Shown: one piece after another, positions 10,276-20,786 of the stretch
Numbering within the stretch: position 1 is the stretch's first letter
Layout of the letters: each line of letters begins with the position of its first letter
DNA from: Bromus sterilis
Taxonomy: Eukaryota > Streptophyta > Magnoliopsida > Poales > Poaceae
Reading direction: 5' to 3'
NCBI GenBank assembly: GCA_950022295.1
Contig: OX465598.1
Span: forward strand, 97,316,001 to 97,380,000
Length of the DNA stretch: 64,000 nucleotides
Position numbers and translations under genes: made by a program
The notes under the pieces: model-generated
Databases searched by the model: none
Told to the model about the DNA's origin: nothing
What the model saw: only the letters and a program-made list of their open reading frames with translations

Positions 10276-11991
10276 CTAATGATGGTTTCCAAATCCAATG
10301 CCGAACCACCTTGCAGTTAATTCCTGAAGGATAGTGTCTTTCACTTCGCAAAATTTCTCAGCCCAGCCTTCTGGTTCGATGGCATCAACTCCTAAGCCAG
10401 GAGCCCGGTCCAGTGACTTGAGGTTGACCGGATCTCTCCAATCAGCCACATAAGCGGACACGCGCCTTTTGAACTTGGCTTTGAATTCCGACCACGCTTG
10501 GTATTTGTAGTGGTTAACACGGGCCAACATGCTCCACATGCTTTGGAAAGCAGGCTTGAGCTTAAAATGATGAACTGCGTTAAACATGGATGGTTCCACA
10601 GCGTCGAGGCGGACCAAAGATTTGTGCCGCTGCATGCTCTTCAACCGGCACGTGTAGCCCTGGCAGACCCCCTCCGGTGGATGTGTTGTTTGGCCCGAGG
10701 GGCCAAAATCAAGACACCCAAGGTATAATTGGCCGATGGTGTCATTGACTGAAACAACTGCCTCTAGCAAAGATTTGGATGGCTTCTCCAATCCTTTCCA
10801 GTTTGTTGAAAAGATGAATTCATCAACGTCGATCACAGCCATCCATTGGCACGAACCTTGTTGTGTGGCCGCGCAGTGAGAAAGGCCAGCTTCTTGTGTC
10901 TTGGTCCAAGGCCATGGCACGGTAGTGATGTTGAGTCCGGCGGATTTGAGCTGCGCCACTTGCTCTGCCAAGTCGTCTTCGCTAGCGTTGTCGTAGATGA
11001 AGAAGTGATCCACTCCAATGGCACTGTGGTAGATGGCCCACTCCCTGAGGAACTTGGATACGTCGCGCACCATTGTGCAGGCGCAAATAGAACTTTTTGG
11101 AGGTGTAACGGTCAGGGAGGAAGAATCAGGGTGCTGGCGATGCAAGGTTGCAAGGGAGGGCATGGGCTCCTCGCCTGCGACCACCAATGTGACGAGAACC
11201 TTTGTGTTTGCTGACTTGATGGGTGTTGGCGGGTTGGGGCAGCGGGTAACCTGCTGCACTGAACTGATTGCTGGTAAAGATGCCAGCATGGTCTCGTCGC
11301 CGTCGTTGTAGCGATACAGGCACTGGAGATCTTGGCGGCTGTTGAATCCCTTGGCGAAGACGAGGACATCGCCTCCGTCCAGAAGAGCAGAGTCGAACAC
11401 GATGGGGTCGCTCCAGTTGAGCAACGTGCGTGCCGGAGTAGGAGCTGCGAAATCAGCAGCTTGGAGCTTGGAGGTAATTAAGAGCGGCGCTTGGAGCTGC
11501 TGCAACCTCTGTGCTGGCTCAGGAACGGGGCAGAGGTAGGCGTGAAGTCCGGACCCCGGCAGCCTCCCGAGGGGTCTCGCCGGGGACGACATCCCACCCT
11601 GGAAAGAGCAGATGGCGTCTCCGGTAGGCTCAGCGCCTTCCAGGAGCAGAACCTTTTGGTCGGAAAGGAGGACAGCATCCGCGTCCTGCTGCGGCGGCGA
11701 GTGGTTGGCGCCGTGGCGGAGGGGCAGAAGGCGGCGCGCGAGGTTGTCGTCGCTGAGGCGGAAGGATGGCTGCGGCGACGGCGAGAAGTCGGCGGCGAAC
11801 GGGAAGGGCGGGGGCGCCGGACTGTCGGCAACGAGCGGGAACCGGACATGGGGGAGGGGCGCCGAGAAAAGCTGGCCGCGGGAGTAGGCGTTCTGGCCGC
11901 CGCCGGAGAGCAGCAGGAGAGCGCCGACTGAGACGCCGCCGGCGATGGTCAATAAGCGGCGAAGGCGGCGGCGGCGGCGGTGGTGCGACAT
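10276..11991 (-). CDS. Glycosyltransferase family 92 (DUF23) protein, 571 aa
   Basis: The only intact host gene in the window. It encodes a predicted Golgi type II membrane glycosyltransferase of family GT92. Arabidopsis GALS proteins of this family add galactose to pectic galactan; for this grass member the substrate is inference. A basic N-terminus (SHHRRRRRLRRL) precedes a single hydrophobic anchor at about residues 13-30, then a Pro-rich stem. The GT92 domain covers about residues 295-540, with CACTMVRDVSKFLREW at about 300 and the DXD-type metal site in VIDVDEFIF at about 384. The length fits plant family members. The coding region is one exon of very GC-rich start and normal end. The ATG at 11991 is the first in frame and the only one that keeps the anchor. 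Downstream DNA is duplicated repeat. Confidence 0.9.
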   Translation of the reverse strand: MSHHRRRRRLRRLLTIAGGVSVGALLLLSGGGQNAYSRGQLFSAPLPHVRFPLVADSPAPPPFPFAADFSPSPQPSFRLSDDNLARRLLPLRHGANHSPPQQDADAVLLSDQKVLLLEGAEPTGDAICSFQGGMSSPARPLGRLPGSGLHAYLCPVPEPAQRLQQLQAPLLITSKLQAADFAAPTPARTLLNWSDPIVFDSALLDGGDVLVFAKGFNSRQDLQCLYRYNDGDETMLASLPAISSVQQVTRCPNPPTPIKSANTKVLVTLVVAGEEPMPSLATLHRQHPDSSSLTVTPPKSSICACTMVRDVSKFLREWAIYHSAIGVDHFFIYDNASEDDLAEQVAQLKSAGLNITTVPWPWTKTQEAGLSHCAATQQGSCQWMAVIDVDEFIFSTNWKGLEKPSKSLLEAVVSVNDTIGQLYLGCLDFGPSGQTTHPPEGVCQGYTCRLKSMQRHKSLVRLDAVEPSMFNAVHHFKLKPAFQSMWSMLARVNHYKYQAWSEFKAKFKRRVSAYVADWRDPVNLKSLDRAPGLGVDAIEPEGWAEKFCEVKDTILQELTARWFGIGFGNHH

Positions 11992-12443
11992 CTCCAGGGA
12001 GCTCGAATTCTTGATTTCGCCGAGATTGATTTCGAGCAGGGGGGGCTTTGCGAAGGAATTGCGAGAAGACGGTCTCGATCGATCTAGGTCAATTTAGGGT
12101 TTGACTCGAGTCAAGCTGGCGCTGAGCTGGCCGGTCGAGCCAGACCCAGACTCGGATTCGATCGGGTAGCTGGGTCGGTTCCAGTTCCCGCGTTGGTTTG
12201 AATCCGACAAACTTCGGATTGGATTTTCTTTTTCATTGTTTTTTTTATTTGCGCCTTAAAAATACAATACGTACTTGTATAAAAATTGCTGTCATCATCT
12301 TCAGAGAAAATAAATTTTATTTTGCCCTAAATTGATAATTGTTTTTTCTTACTCCGCCAAGTTTTAATGGAGCCCACACACTACATCACGTTCGACAAAA
12401 TTAGATTGGATTTAAATGCAGTACGCATAAGGGTCACACATAG
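11992..12443. other. Upstream flank of the GT92 gene (5' UTR and promoter region)
   Basis: Minus-strand upstream region of the GT92 gene. The first about 250 bp is GC-rich and pyrimidine/purine biased, as expected for a plant 5' UTR and core promoter, and then turns AT-rich at 12230-12350. I found no clear TATA box at a defined distance, so no promoter element is called. Confidence 0.35.
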
Positions 12444-12887
12444 CATATGGTCAATAAAGGCATCTCCAAAGGACCAACGCATTTGTCCGTTTTTTATCCG
12501 TCGGCCTCCGTTTGGGTTGCCACGCATAAAAAAAAACTCAGCCCAACAGGCGCCGCGACGGACCAGTGTCCGTTTTTTGGTCCATCGCGACCCATTTTCG
12601 GGTCAAATCTGAGTTCAATTTGGGTCAACGCGGTCACGCAACGGGCTCACGCGATGTCCTCCCGTTGTCCGGGTGGCTCGCCTGTTTGCATCCCACTCTT
12701 CCCGCCCCTCCAATTCTCAATCTCTCTCCCACGTTCTCGCCATGGCCGACGCGCACCTCGTCGCCGCCGTCCTAGATGAGCCCTGCCTCCGTTCCATCGC
12801 GACCGACGCTGGCAAGACAAAGAAGGAGAGCACCCCTGAAGATCTGGCAATCGAGGCCGATGAGAGTTTGATGCCAAAGGTCGGAAC
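12444..12887. repeat. GC-rich unclassified repeat-like segment
   Basis: Begins AAGGCATCTCCAAAGGACC and contains GTCCGTTTTTTATCCGT and TCCGTTTGGG motifs. Sequences of this style are common near grass genes as ends of DNA transposons. Open frames here (for example an ATG at 12741) have no recognisable domain. The classification is not secure. Confidence 0.3.
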
Positions 12888-13560
12888 ACTACAAAATCAG
12901 GGATATTTTTTGACAAAAACCCGCGTGATAGAGGAACAAACGTCATCGAAGCACGTTTTTCTTTGACGGATACCGTCACCAGGTAATCACCCTCACGTCC
13001 CAGCGCCCGGGCCAAATTCGGTGACAGTCCCCCTGATTTTAGAGGACGCATTTGGCTGTCACCGGGGCTTCTTATTTTCTGCGACAGTTGTACGTGTCAC
13101 AAAACATGGTGTAATTCGTCAACACCATTGTATTTCGATTCTCGGCAAATAAAAATAAAAAAAATGTCTTAGCGTTTCAAAATAAGTATGTTCATCGGGT
13201 TGAAGATAGGAAAATTAAATAATAAATAGTATAAAAAAGTCTACGTTATTCGAACCCGGGAGTCACGTAAAATTTGGAGACAACGATTTTACGAGTGATT
13301 TCAGGAGATTTCGTGCGAGCATAGGCGATTAGACAGGAGGCGTGCGACCATATCCCTTGTTAGATCTTCTCACAGTAAGACATTGACTATCCTCCGTCCG
13401 TTGTCCACCTTTGTTATGTGTGCACCCTGAAGGTTGTGTGAGAACAGAAGCACGATCGGCAGCCTTTGACCACGCTCCGGCCGCTCAACTACAATCCAAT
13501 TCATGTACATGTCTTTAATGGAAAGCTCACACGAGGGGGCCCTATAAGATAGCGGTCATC
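12888..13560. mobile_element. Possible CACTA transposon end
   Basis: CACTACAAAATCAGGG at about 12888 resembles the CACTACAAGAAA terminus of Triticeae CACTA elements. It is followed by subterminal-like text with repeated GTCACC/GTGACA words (13000-13110). I did not find the matching inverted terminus or a 3-bp duplication, so the right limit is arbitrary. Confidence 0.3.
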
Positions 13561-13643
13561 GGTGTACAATGTCGATCTAAACCAGCACAAACACTTCCCG
13601 CAACTTCATCTTCCATCTACTATCCAGCACAAACACTTCGTCC

Positions 13644-13953
13644 ATGGCGCCCCGAAACGGGCAGCCATGCGTGTGCTATTTCGAGGACGACGAGGAGGAA
13701 TGGGCTCGTCTGGGCCCCCTTTGGGCGGAGTTCGACCGGACACTGGAGATGATTGCGCAGATGGAGGCGGGAGCTGAGCACTAGAGGCCCGCTCTCGTGC
13801 CCGCGCCCGCGCCTCTCGACGACTGGCCACAGTGGCCCAACGACGTGGGAGCCTACTACCCCGAAGGCGAAGGCCATTTCTATGAAATGTACTTCGTTTT
13901 TGGCCCTGTTGGTGGAGTCGTACATGGAGGAGGCGGTGGTGGCCGTGGCGGTG
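13644..13953 (+). pseudogene. Small unidentified coding fragment cut by an LTR
   Basis: An ATG in a good context (GTCCATGGC) opens 46 codons rich in acidic and aromatic residues (CYFEDDEEEWARLG, LWAEFDRTLEM) to a TAG at 13782-13784. The same frame then continues with coding-like composition (PLDDWPQWPNDVGAYYPEG, GHFYEMYFVFGPVGG) into a glycine run and meets the LTR terminus at 13953/13954. The TAG could be a point mutation from TGG or CAG. I do not recognise the family. Composition (about 65% GC, strong GC3) differs sharply from the AT-rich DNA on both sides, which favours a real grass gene fragment. Confidence 0.5.
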
Positions 13954-15288
13954 GAGTGATGGCTTCTCGCCCCTCGTTGGTTACCCCAAGTGGAAGGTTG
14001 AGATGTAGCTAGTAGCAAATTTCCCTTAGTGAAGATACCAAGGTTATCAATCCAGTAGGACTCCAAGTTCTGCAAGTAGGTGGCAACGGCTCCATAAATT
14101 ACTTCTAGCTAGGGAGTTGTCGTGGACCTTCACACAACAACAAATAACTTTGCTCCCAACGAGTTCAGAGAGGTTGTCAATTCCTCCGGTCTTGTTGTTC
14201 ACAAAGGATCAAACACAAGCGGGAAATAGTAGTGGTGATTGCAACGAAAAGGAAATAAAAGCAGTAAAGAGTTGAGGTGTAAACAATGGTGGAAATATGG
14301 ACCGGAGTCCCATGATGTTCACTAATGATGTCTCTCTCCTAAAATACGATAAAACAGCTAAGCTGGGTGAACAAATTACAGCTAGGCAATTGACAGAATT
14401 ATAAACGCACCGCAATGCTAATTATGCCACAAGAAAGTTAGAGGCTCAATCGTATGGGTAGTATGCAAAAACAAGTAGACCGTTTATTCATCAGCATCTA
14501 CTCACTAATCATCCACCTTGAGATATTTATCCAAAACATCTCGCTGGTATTAAGTTGCGATCCCCACCCAAAGTGTAAACCCAAAGCAACAGACAAATGC
14601 ATTAACAGACTTTGCGTAAGGTAAACAATCCATGCAACCGCAGTTCGTTGTTTTCTCCCTTGTGGCAACATCACATCCCCTAGTCTCATGTTTCTTTCAC
14701 TCAAGCTAGACATCGGGGGGCATGAACCCACAATCAAGCATAACGCTCTCTCTTGGAGTTAATATCTACTACTTGGCCAAAGCAATAAAAAGCAACGGAG
14801 AACATGGAAGAATTACTCAAGAACAAAATATAAAAGGAGAACCAAATATATAACTCATCACTATCTGAACATAATCTCATAATCCATCGGATCCCAGCAA
14901 ACACCGCATAGCAACAGCAGAAATATTACATAGGTGCCTTGATCATGTAGGGAAACTCACAAGGGCTAATAATTGAAGCACGAGATTGGAGAGAAGACAT
15001 CACATAGCTACTGGTCATGGGCCCATTGTCCAAGGGGGACTACTCACGACACATCCGAGAAGCGCTCATGATGGTGGAGAAGCTCCCGGAGATCAATCCT
15101 CCCTCCGACAGGGTGCCGGGACGAGGTCTTCTGGCGATCCCAATATCGGGATCGCGGCGGCGGAAGAACAGAGGTGAATTCGCGATGCGGGGTCTTTTTT
15201 TAGGTTTCTGTCCCGAGGGTTAAATATAGTCCGAAGGGGGGCACCAGGGGTGCCCTCCTCCCAGGCGGCCATAGGGCGCGGCCCCACC
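13954..15288 (-). mobile_element. Truncated LTR (minus strand), Athila-like Ty3/gypsy family
   Basis: The reverse complement of this segment is related to the LTR of the element at 15289-22431 over nearly its whole length: the PBS-proximal end near TTCCACTTGGGGTAACCAAC, the ACTTTGGGTGGGG block, and the GTGAGTAG...ATGGGCCC block. It ends at its own 3' terminus (13954) inside the coding fragment. It lacks about the first 250 bp of the LTR, stopping exactly where the neighbouring plus-strand LTR begins. Confidence 0.75.
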
Positions 15289-16951
15289 TGATACGTCCCA
15301 AATGTATCTATAATTTCTGCTTTCTCCATGCATGTTTTGTGTGATATTGCTATGATCTAGATACACTTTCATACACTTTTGATCATATTTGGACTAACTT
15401 ATTAACTCAGCGCATCCAGTGCCAGTTCCTTTTTTCTATTGTTTTTTTATTTCAGGTTTCCTCCATATTAAAAGTGCTCAAAAAATTCGAGAAAAATCAG
15501 ATAAAAAATCAGCGCAGAAGAACCTTCCGGAATCAATTGGGTGGGGCCAGAGGGCCACCACCAAGGGCCCAGGTGCCCTGGTGGCGCACCCTAGGGCTTG
15601 GCGGCGCTAGGGGGCGCCTAGACCCCTGGTGGCCCCTTGGCTGCCCCCTTTCACCTATTTATTCTCCGTTACAAGATTCTTTCGAGAACGGAACCTTTTT
15701 TCACGATCTTGCCTCTGTTCCGTCGCCGTCGCGCTTACAAGATCGGGAGCGCCAGCGGGCCTCTTCCCGGCACCCTGCCGGAGGGAGGATTGAACTCCAG
15801 GAACCTCTCCTCCACCATGGACGCTTCTCGGATGATCCGTGAGTAGTCTACCTTGGACCATGGGTCCGTGATCAGTAGCTATGTGATGTTCTCCTCCCCT
15901 CTTTGTTCTTCATGGTTTAGACCTTGTGAGCTGCCCTACAGGATCAAGGCACATATGTAATTATTTCTGTTGTTGCCATGATGAGTTTGCTGGGATCTGA
16001 AGGATTATGAGACTATTTTCAGTTTGTGATTGAGTAATATATTTGGTTCTTATCTTTTATTTTATTTTTCTTGAGTAATTCTTGCATGTTCTCCGTTGTT
16101 GTTTATTGCTTTGGCCAAGTAGTAGGTAGTGACTCCAAGAGGGAACGTTATGCTCGATTGTGGGTTCATGCCCCCTGATGACTAGCTTGAGTGACAGAAA
16201 CATCAGTCTAGGGGATGTGTTGTTGCCACAAGGGGAAAAACAATGGTGCTTGTAACCACGGTTGCAAGGATTGTTTACTTTACACAAAGTTCTTTTTAAT
16301 GCAGTTGTCTGTTGCTTTGGGTTTACACTTTGGGTGGGGCTCGCAACTTAATACCAGCGAGATGTTCTGGATAGATATCTCAAGGCGGATGATTAGTAGT
16401 AGATGCAGTTGGATTTCGGTCTACTTATTTTGGCGTACCGCTCATGCTTTTGAGCCTCTTCCTTTCTTTGTAGCATAGTTAGCATTGCGGTGCGTTTTTA
16501 ATCTTGTCAATTGCCCAACTGTGATTTGTTTACCTCGCATAGCAGTTTTATCGTCTTTTAGGAGAGAGACATAACTAGTGAACATCACGGGACCCCGGTC
16601 CATATTCTCATCACTGTTTACACGCTCAATTTATTTCCTGCTTTTAATTTCTAGCTGCTATCACTATTATCCTTTATCCCTTGCGTTTGATCCTTTGTAA
16701 ACAACAAGGCCGGAGAGATTGACAACCTCTCTGAACTTCGTTGGGAGCAAAGTTATTTGTATTGTGTGCAGGTCCAGGTCAAGGAAGCAACTTTTGTCTT
16801 CATCGGTGCCATTGTTTTCTTGCCACCTACTTATCACTTCCGGAATCCTATGGGAAACAAACCCTATCCTCTACATAGGGGAAATTTGCTGCTATCCTAC
16901 ATCTCACCTTCCACTTGGGGTAACCAACGAAGGGCGAGAAGCCATTATCCA
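15289..16951 (+). repeat. 5' LTR of element E
   Basis: Begins TGATACGTCCCAAATGTATC and ends GAGAAGCCATTATCCA. A CTATTTATT TATA-like box lies near 15654, followed by GC-rich leader sequence. It matches the 3' LTR throughout. Confidence 0.8.
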
Positions 16952-16971
16952 CTTCCACGCCATCAAGCAAA

Positions 16972-16993
16972 TTTCTGGCGCCGTTGCCGGGGA
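16972..16993 (+). other. Primer-binding-site region of element E
   Basis: TCTGGCGCCGTTGCCGGGG lies about 20 bp inside the 5' LTR. The same motif in the form TCTGACGCCGTTGCCGAGG occurs at the equivalent place in element D (25192-25210), which links the two as related families. Confidence 0.55.
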
Positions 16994-17159
16994 TTCCAAG
17001 TGCGAAGATAGGGGAGTTGCATACTATCTTTTACCTTTGCTTTTTAGTCTTGTTAGTTTACCTTTCAGTTTTTATCTTAGTGTCCTTTATCAAAAATCAC
17101 AAAAAAATTATTTACCTTGCTAGTAGTTGTCATTAGTCTGGTCCTTTGCTTTTTTTGAG

Positions 17160-17954
17160 ACAGAAGTGCTCACCTTTAAACAAAAAGGTGGTGAAAGTTT
17201 AAAAGATGCTTGGTACAGAATAAATGATTCTCGGAAAAGAGTCACCAAGAAGCAATCCACTACTATCCTGCTTAGAAATTTTTATGTTGGAATTACTCCT
17301 TGGAATAGGTCCATTTTAGATACTGCTATCAATGGGAATTTCTTAGAAGCCCCAATTTGGGAGTCTCTTAATGTTATTGAAAATCTTGTTGGAAATCTCC
17401 CTGTTGCTAGTATACAAGAGGATATCTCTCTAGCTCACATTATGAAAAAACTTGAAAAGATAGAGTTAGAAATACCAAGTATAAGTAGGATAAATGAGTT
17501 GGATCACAAGATTCAAGGGAATTTGAATAGACTTGATAGCTCCATGCATAAAATTATTAAAACCTTGGAGACCATCGAATCCCATGATATGGATCCTTCT
17601 AGGATTGATAAGATTGAGGAAATCATTAACACTTTAGGAACTCCTTTCTCCTCAATCAAGCCAAAAATGGTAGAAACTCCGGAAAGAAGGGAACCTAAGT
17701 TCAATTATGTCCCTAAGGTTCCCCGACCTAAAACTAATCCACCCATTGCCAAGGGAGTTGAAACTGTGACAACTTTGGAAGAAATACCCCTTTTTGATAA
17801 ATTTAGAAATGAAACTCCCATTGATTTTCCGCCTTTTGGTTTTATCCCTAGAAGTATCTTCATTAGGCCTTTATTTGAGAGACCTCTTAAAACTAGTTGT
17901 ACAATTGAAGAGCTTTTTGATGATCTTGATGATGGTTCGATTGATACAACGTGA
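17160..17954 (+). pseudogene. Partial gag ORF of element E
   Basis: An open frame of about 265 codons resembles the central and C-terminal part of Athila-type Ty3 gag: KGGESLKDAWYRIND, then LLRNFYVGITPWNRSILDTA, then the IENLVGNLP helix. It is followed by coiled-coil-prone Leu/Ile-rich sequence and an acidic end (EELFDDLDDGS). The N-terminal capsid part and any zinc knuckle are missing. No good ATG opens the frame; the nearest open start is a TTG at 17127. The uninterrupted frame in an old element could mean a conserved function in trans, or chance. Confidence 0.65.
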
Positions 17955-20786
17955 TTCTTCTCTTTTTTGCTTTATGCCTAGCTTAAAGGCGTAAAAGAAA
18001 GCGCTTGTTGGGAGGCAACCCAAGATGTCTTTACTTTTGTTTTTAGTGGTCTTGATGATTGTTAATGTTGTAGCAACATCATTGTATCTTTATTTTCAAG
18101 CTTTGTGCCAAGTTTAGCCTCTGATTGCAAGAAAATTCAAAAGTTGTGACATGCTGTCCAGAAAACAGATTCTGTCCTTGGACGGAAAAATTATCCTAAA
18201 ATCACCAGATCATCTTTTTGATCTGAATTTTTTTGACAGAGTGCTCCATACAATTGTTTTTCGAGCGTATGTTCTGAGTTTTTTGATTTGAGTTGCAGAA
18301 GTACCCCAAAAAAATTATTTACTACCTGTTGTTCTGTTTTTCACAGATTCTGTCATGTTTTGCCTTTCCTTACTTTTGCAAACCTTAAGCTTGCTTTTTC
18401 TTTGCAAATTTTTTTTGGCAATATGGAGAAACAGTAGCTATTCAAGAATATCTTTATTTCCAGTGGATAAATTATTTTATTAAGGGTACTAACTTCTCTA
18501 ATCAGCTTATGATGAGTTATGTATGAAGGGAGTTTTCAAGTGTGCGAGGGAAGATGATGAAAGAAGACCCGGGAGTGTCAAACGCTCAAGCTTGGGGATT
18601 CCCCATGCATCCCCAATAAATATTCAAGGAGACTCAAGCGTCTAAGCTTGGGGATGCCCCCGTGCATCCCCTTTTCCATCAACAATCATCAGTTCGTCCT
18701 TCGTCTCACTATATTTTTATCACTTCATGCGTTATGTGCTATGCTTGGAGCGTCTCGCTCTTAGGTTTCCGTTTTAGTTTTCTTTAGCTTTGTTTGCTGT
18801 TCATAACAAGTTAGAACCCAGCTTACTTTGTGTGGGAGAGAAACACGCTCCACTTTAAACTAGAACACATCATATGTTTTTTCATGCTTATCTTTTCTCT
18901 GTTGTGTGTTCTTTATCTTTTCGTAGCTACTGCCATGTTTAGCTCTTAGTTTTCATGTTTATCTTTCTCAAGAGCTTTAGTTTAGTTTAGTTTGTTCCTG
19001 GAACTCTCTTTAGTTTTCATGTTTATCTTGTTAAGAGAGTTGGTTGTTGCACTGAGTTGTGTCTTGTCTTGAATGTAGGTAATTGAGGTTGCTATTCAAT
19101 TGTAGTAGTAACCTGCAATAGTTTTGAGGTATTGTTGTGAGTAATGTTTGAAATTTTGGTGTCAAAAGCTCTAGCCTATTAGTGATAGGTGTCTTATTTT
19201 GGGCAATCCGTGTTTATTTTCAAAAACCTACAAAAAACAAGTTGAGAACTCTAGCTACTAGATGGATCACTAATCTTTGGAGGGATCGGATATTAGAGTA
19301 CACTCACGTACCATGAGTCGAGGATGCGCAAGGATAACCAAACCCCCATACACTCCTCCTCGGGGTACTTGTCTCTTTGTGAACCTCCTTATTAGATTGA
19401 GAGTACCGATAATAAGTGCATGCGTTCTTCGGACTAATGTAAGTATTGAAAGTTAACACTTCCACCTCCTCATATTTGCTAGCCTCTTCGGTACCGTGCA
19501 TTGCCCTCTTCTCACTCCGAGAGTTGGCGGCCACCTCGCTGATGCATCCAAACCCTTGGCATGATACGCTCTGTCACCATAAACCTCCTTATATCTTTCC
19601 TCAAAACAGCCACCATACCTACCTATCAAGGCATTTCCATAGTCTTTCTGAGATATATTGTCATGCAACATCCACCTCTTCATGACTTGATCATCATGTC
19701 ATACATGTTCCTGCTACACTGGCAGAGGCATACATTTGCATACATCATGAGAGCTACATCTTCTTTATGTTGAGTACCTTGTAAAGTGTGAATATCTTCT
19801 ATACTTCTTGTAAAATAGAGTGTTGCCCTTAAGAGAGTAAAAGATCTCAAAGAGGACAAATTTAAAAGATCCCAAAGAGGAAAAATGAGAATTAAATAGA
19901 AAGAGACATTGAGGCCACCAAAAAAATAGAAAAAATATAAAAAAGAGAAAAATAAAATAAAAAGAGAGAAAGGGGCAACACTACTATTCCTTTTGAAAGA
20001 TCCGCACTCGTACTCCCTCTTATCTTGTGCTCCATAGAGATGATCATTTATGCATATAGGTATGTGGGGGACCTTCACACTATAGAACTTGACTTGCATA
20101 TTCCAAGGATGAGCCTCCTCAAACGAGCTCTAGGTCTTCATGAACGAGCAAGTTGGATGCACACCCACTAGTTCCATTGGAGAGTTTTTCTTAGCTCATA
20201 TGTGCATCCGTTGCATGGCAATCCCTACTCCTCACATCATATCTATCATTTGGCCTTCTCTCCTATGATTGTCCTCATTGATGTGAGCCTTTCTCACCCT
20301 TTTTGTCTTCCTCCTCCACCATATCTCTCTCTTTGCCATCCTAAGTGTCAACTCTCGTGCTTATGCTCATCCATTGCATAAGTGCTCAAAATATCGAAAG
20401 GGAGTGGATCAAATTGACTTGTACCTGGATAGTGGTCTGTGGACGAGTCAAGATAAGATTCCAAAGAAGACTAAGTGTGAAACTTTAGTAGATTGAGTTC
20501 TCAAAAAATATTTTTTTTCTCGTATTCCCATCTCCCCCTTCTTGCACGCAAACACCATCTAGAGACATTCGAGTCACGGACAGCGAGAGCTCTTGCACCT
20601 TAATGTTCTTATGTTGCTTGTTTCAATGCTAATATAGACTCCTTCCTGTTATGACTTGAATTGAATTACATACCTTCATTGCTTTACTTTCAAAGTTCTT
20701 ATATGGTTGTTAGCATGTCACCACAGAAAATATGCTTGTTATCATTTACCTACTCGAGGACGAGCAGGAATTAAGCTTGGGGATGT
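17955..20786 (+). other. Non-coding internal region of element E
   Basis: About 2.8 kb without pol sequence. Notable parts are a conserved GCGCTTGTTGGGAGGCAACC motif at 18001-18020, two AAGCTTGGGGAT...GCATCCCC palindromic blocks at 18588-18671, T-rich tracts, and an A-rich stretch at 19840-19975. Short minus-strand frames at 19304-20099 show no motif and are not called. Confidence 0.6.
20770..20786 (+). other. Polypurine-tract region of element E
   Basis: ATTAAGCTTGGGGATGT immediately precedes the 3' LTR start. The equivalent site in element D is TAAGCTTGGGGGAGT at 63245-63259. Confidence 0.55.

Noticed and set aside
11112..12014. Plus-strand frames of 80-146 codons opposite the GT92 gene
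   Set aside because: They are antisense shadows of the GC-rich coding region and show no domain.
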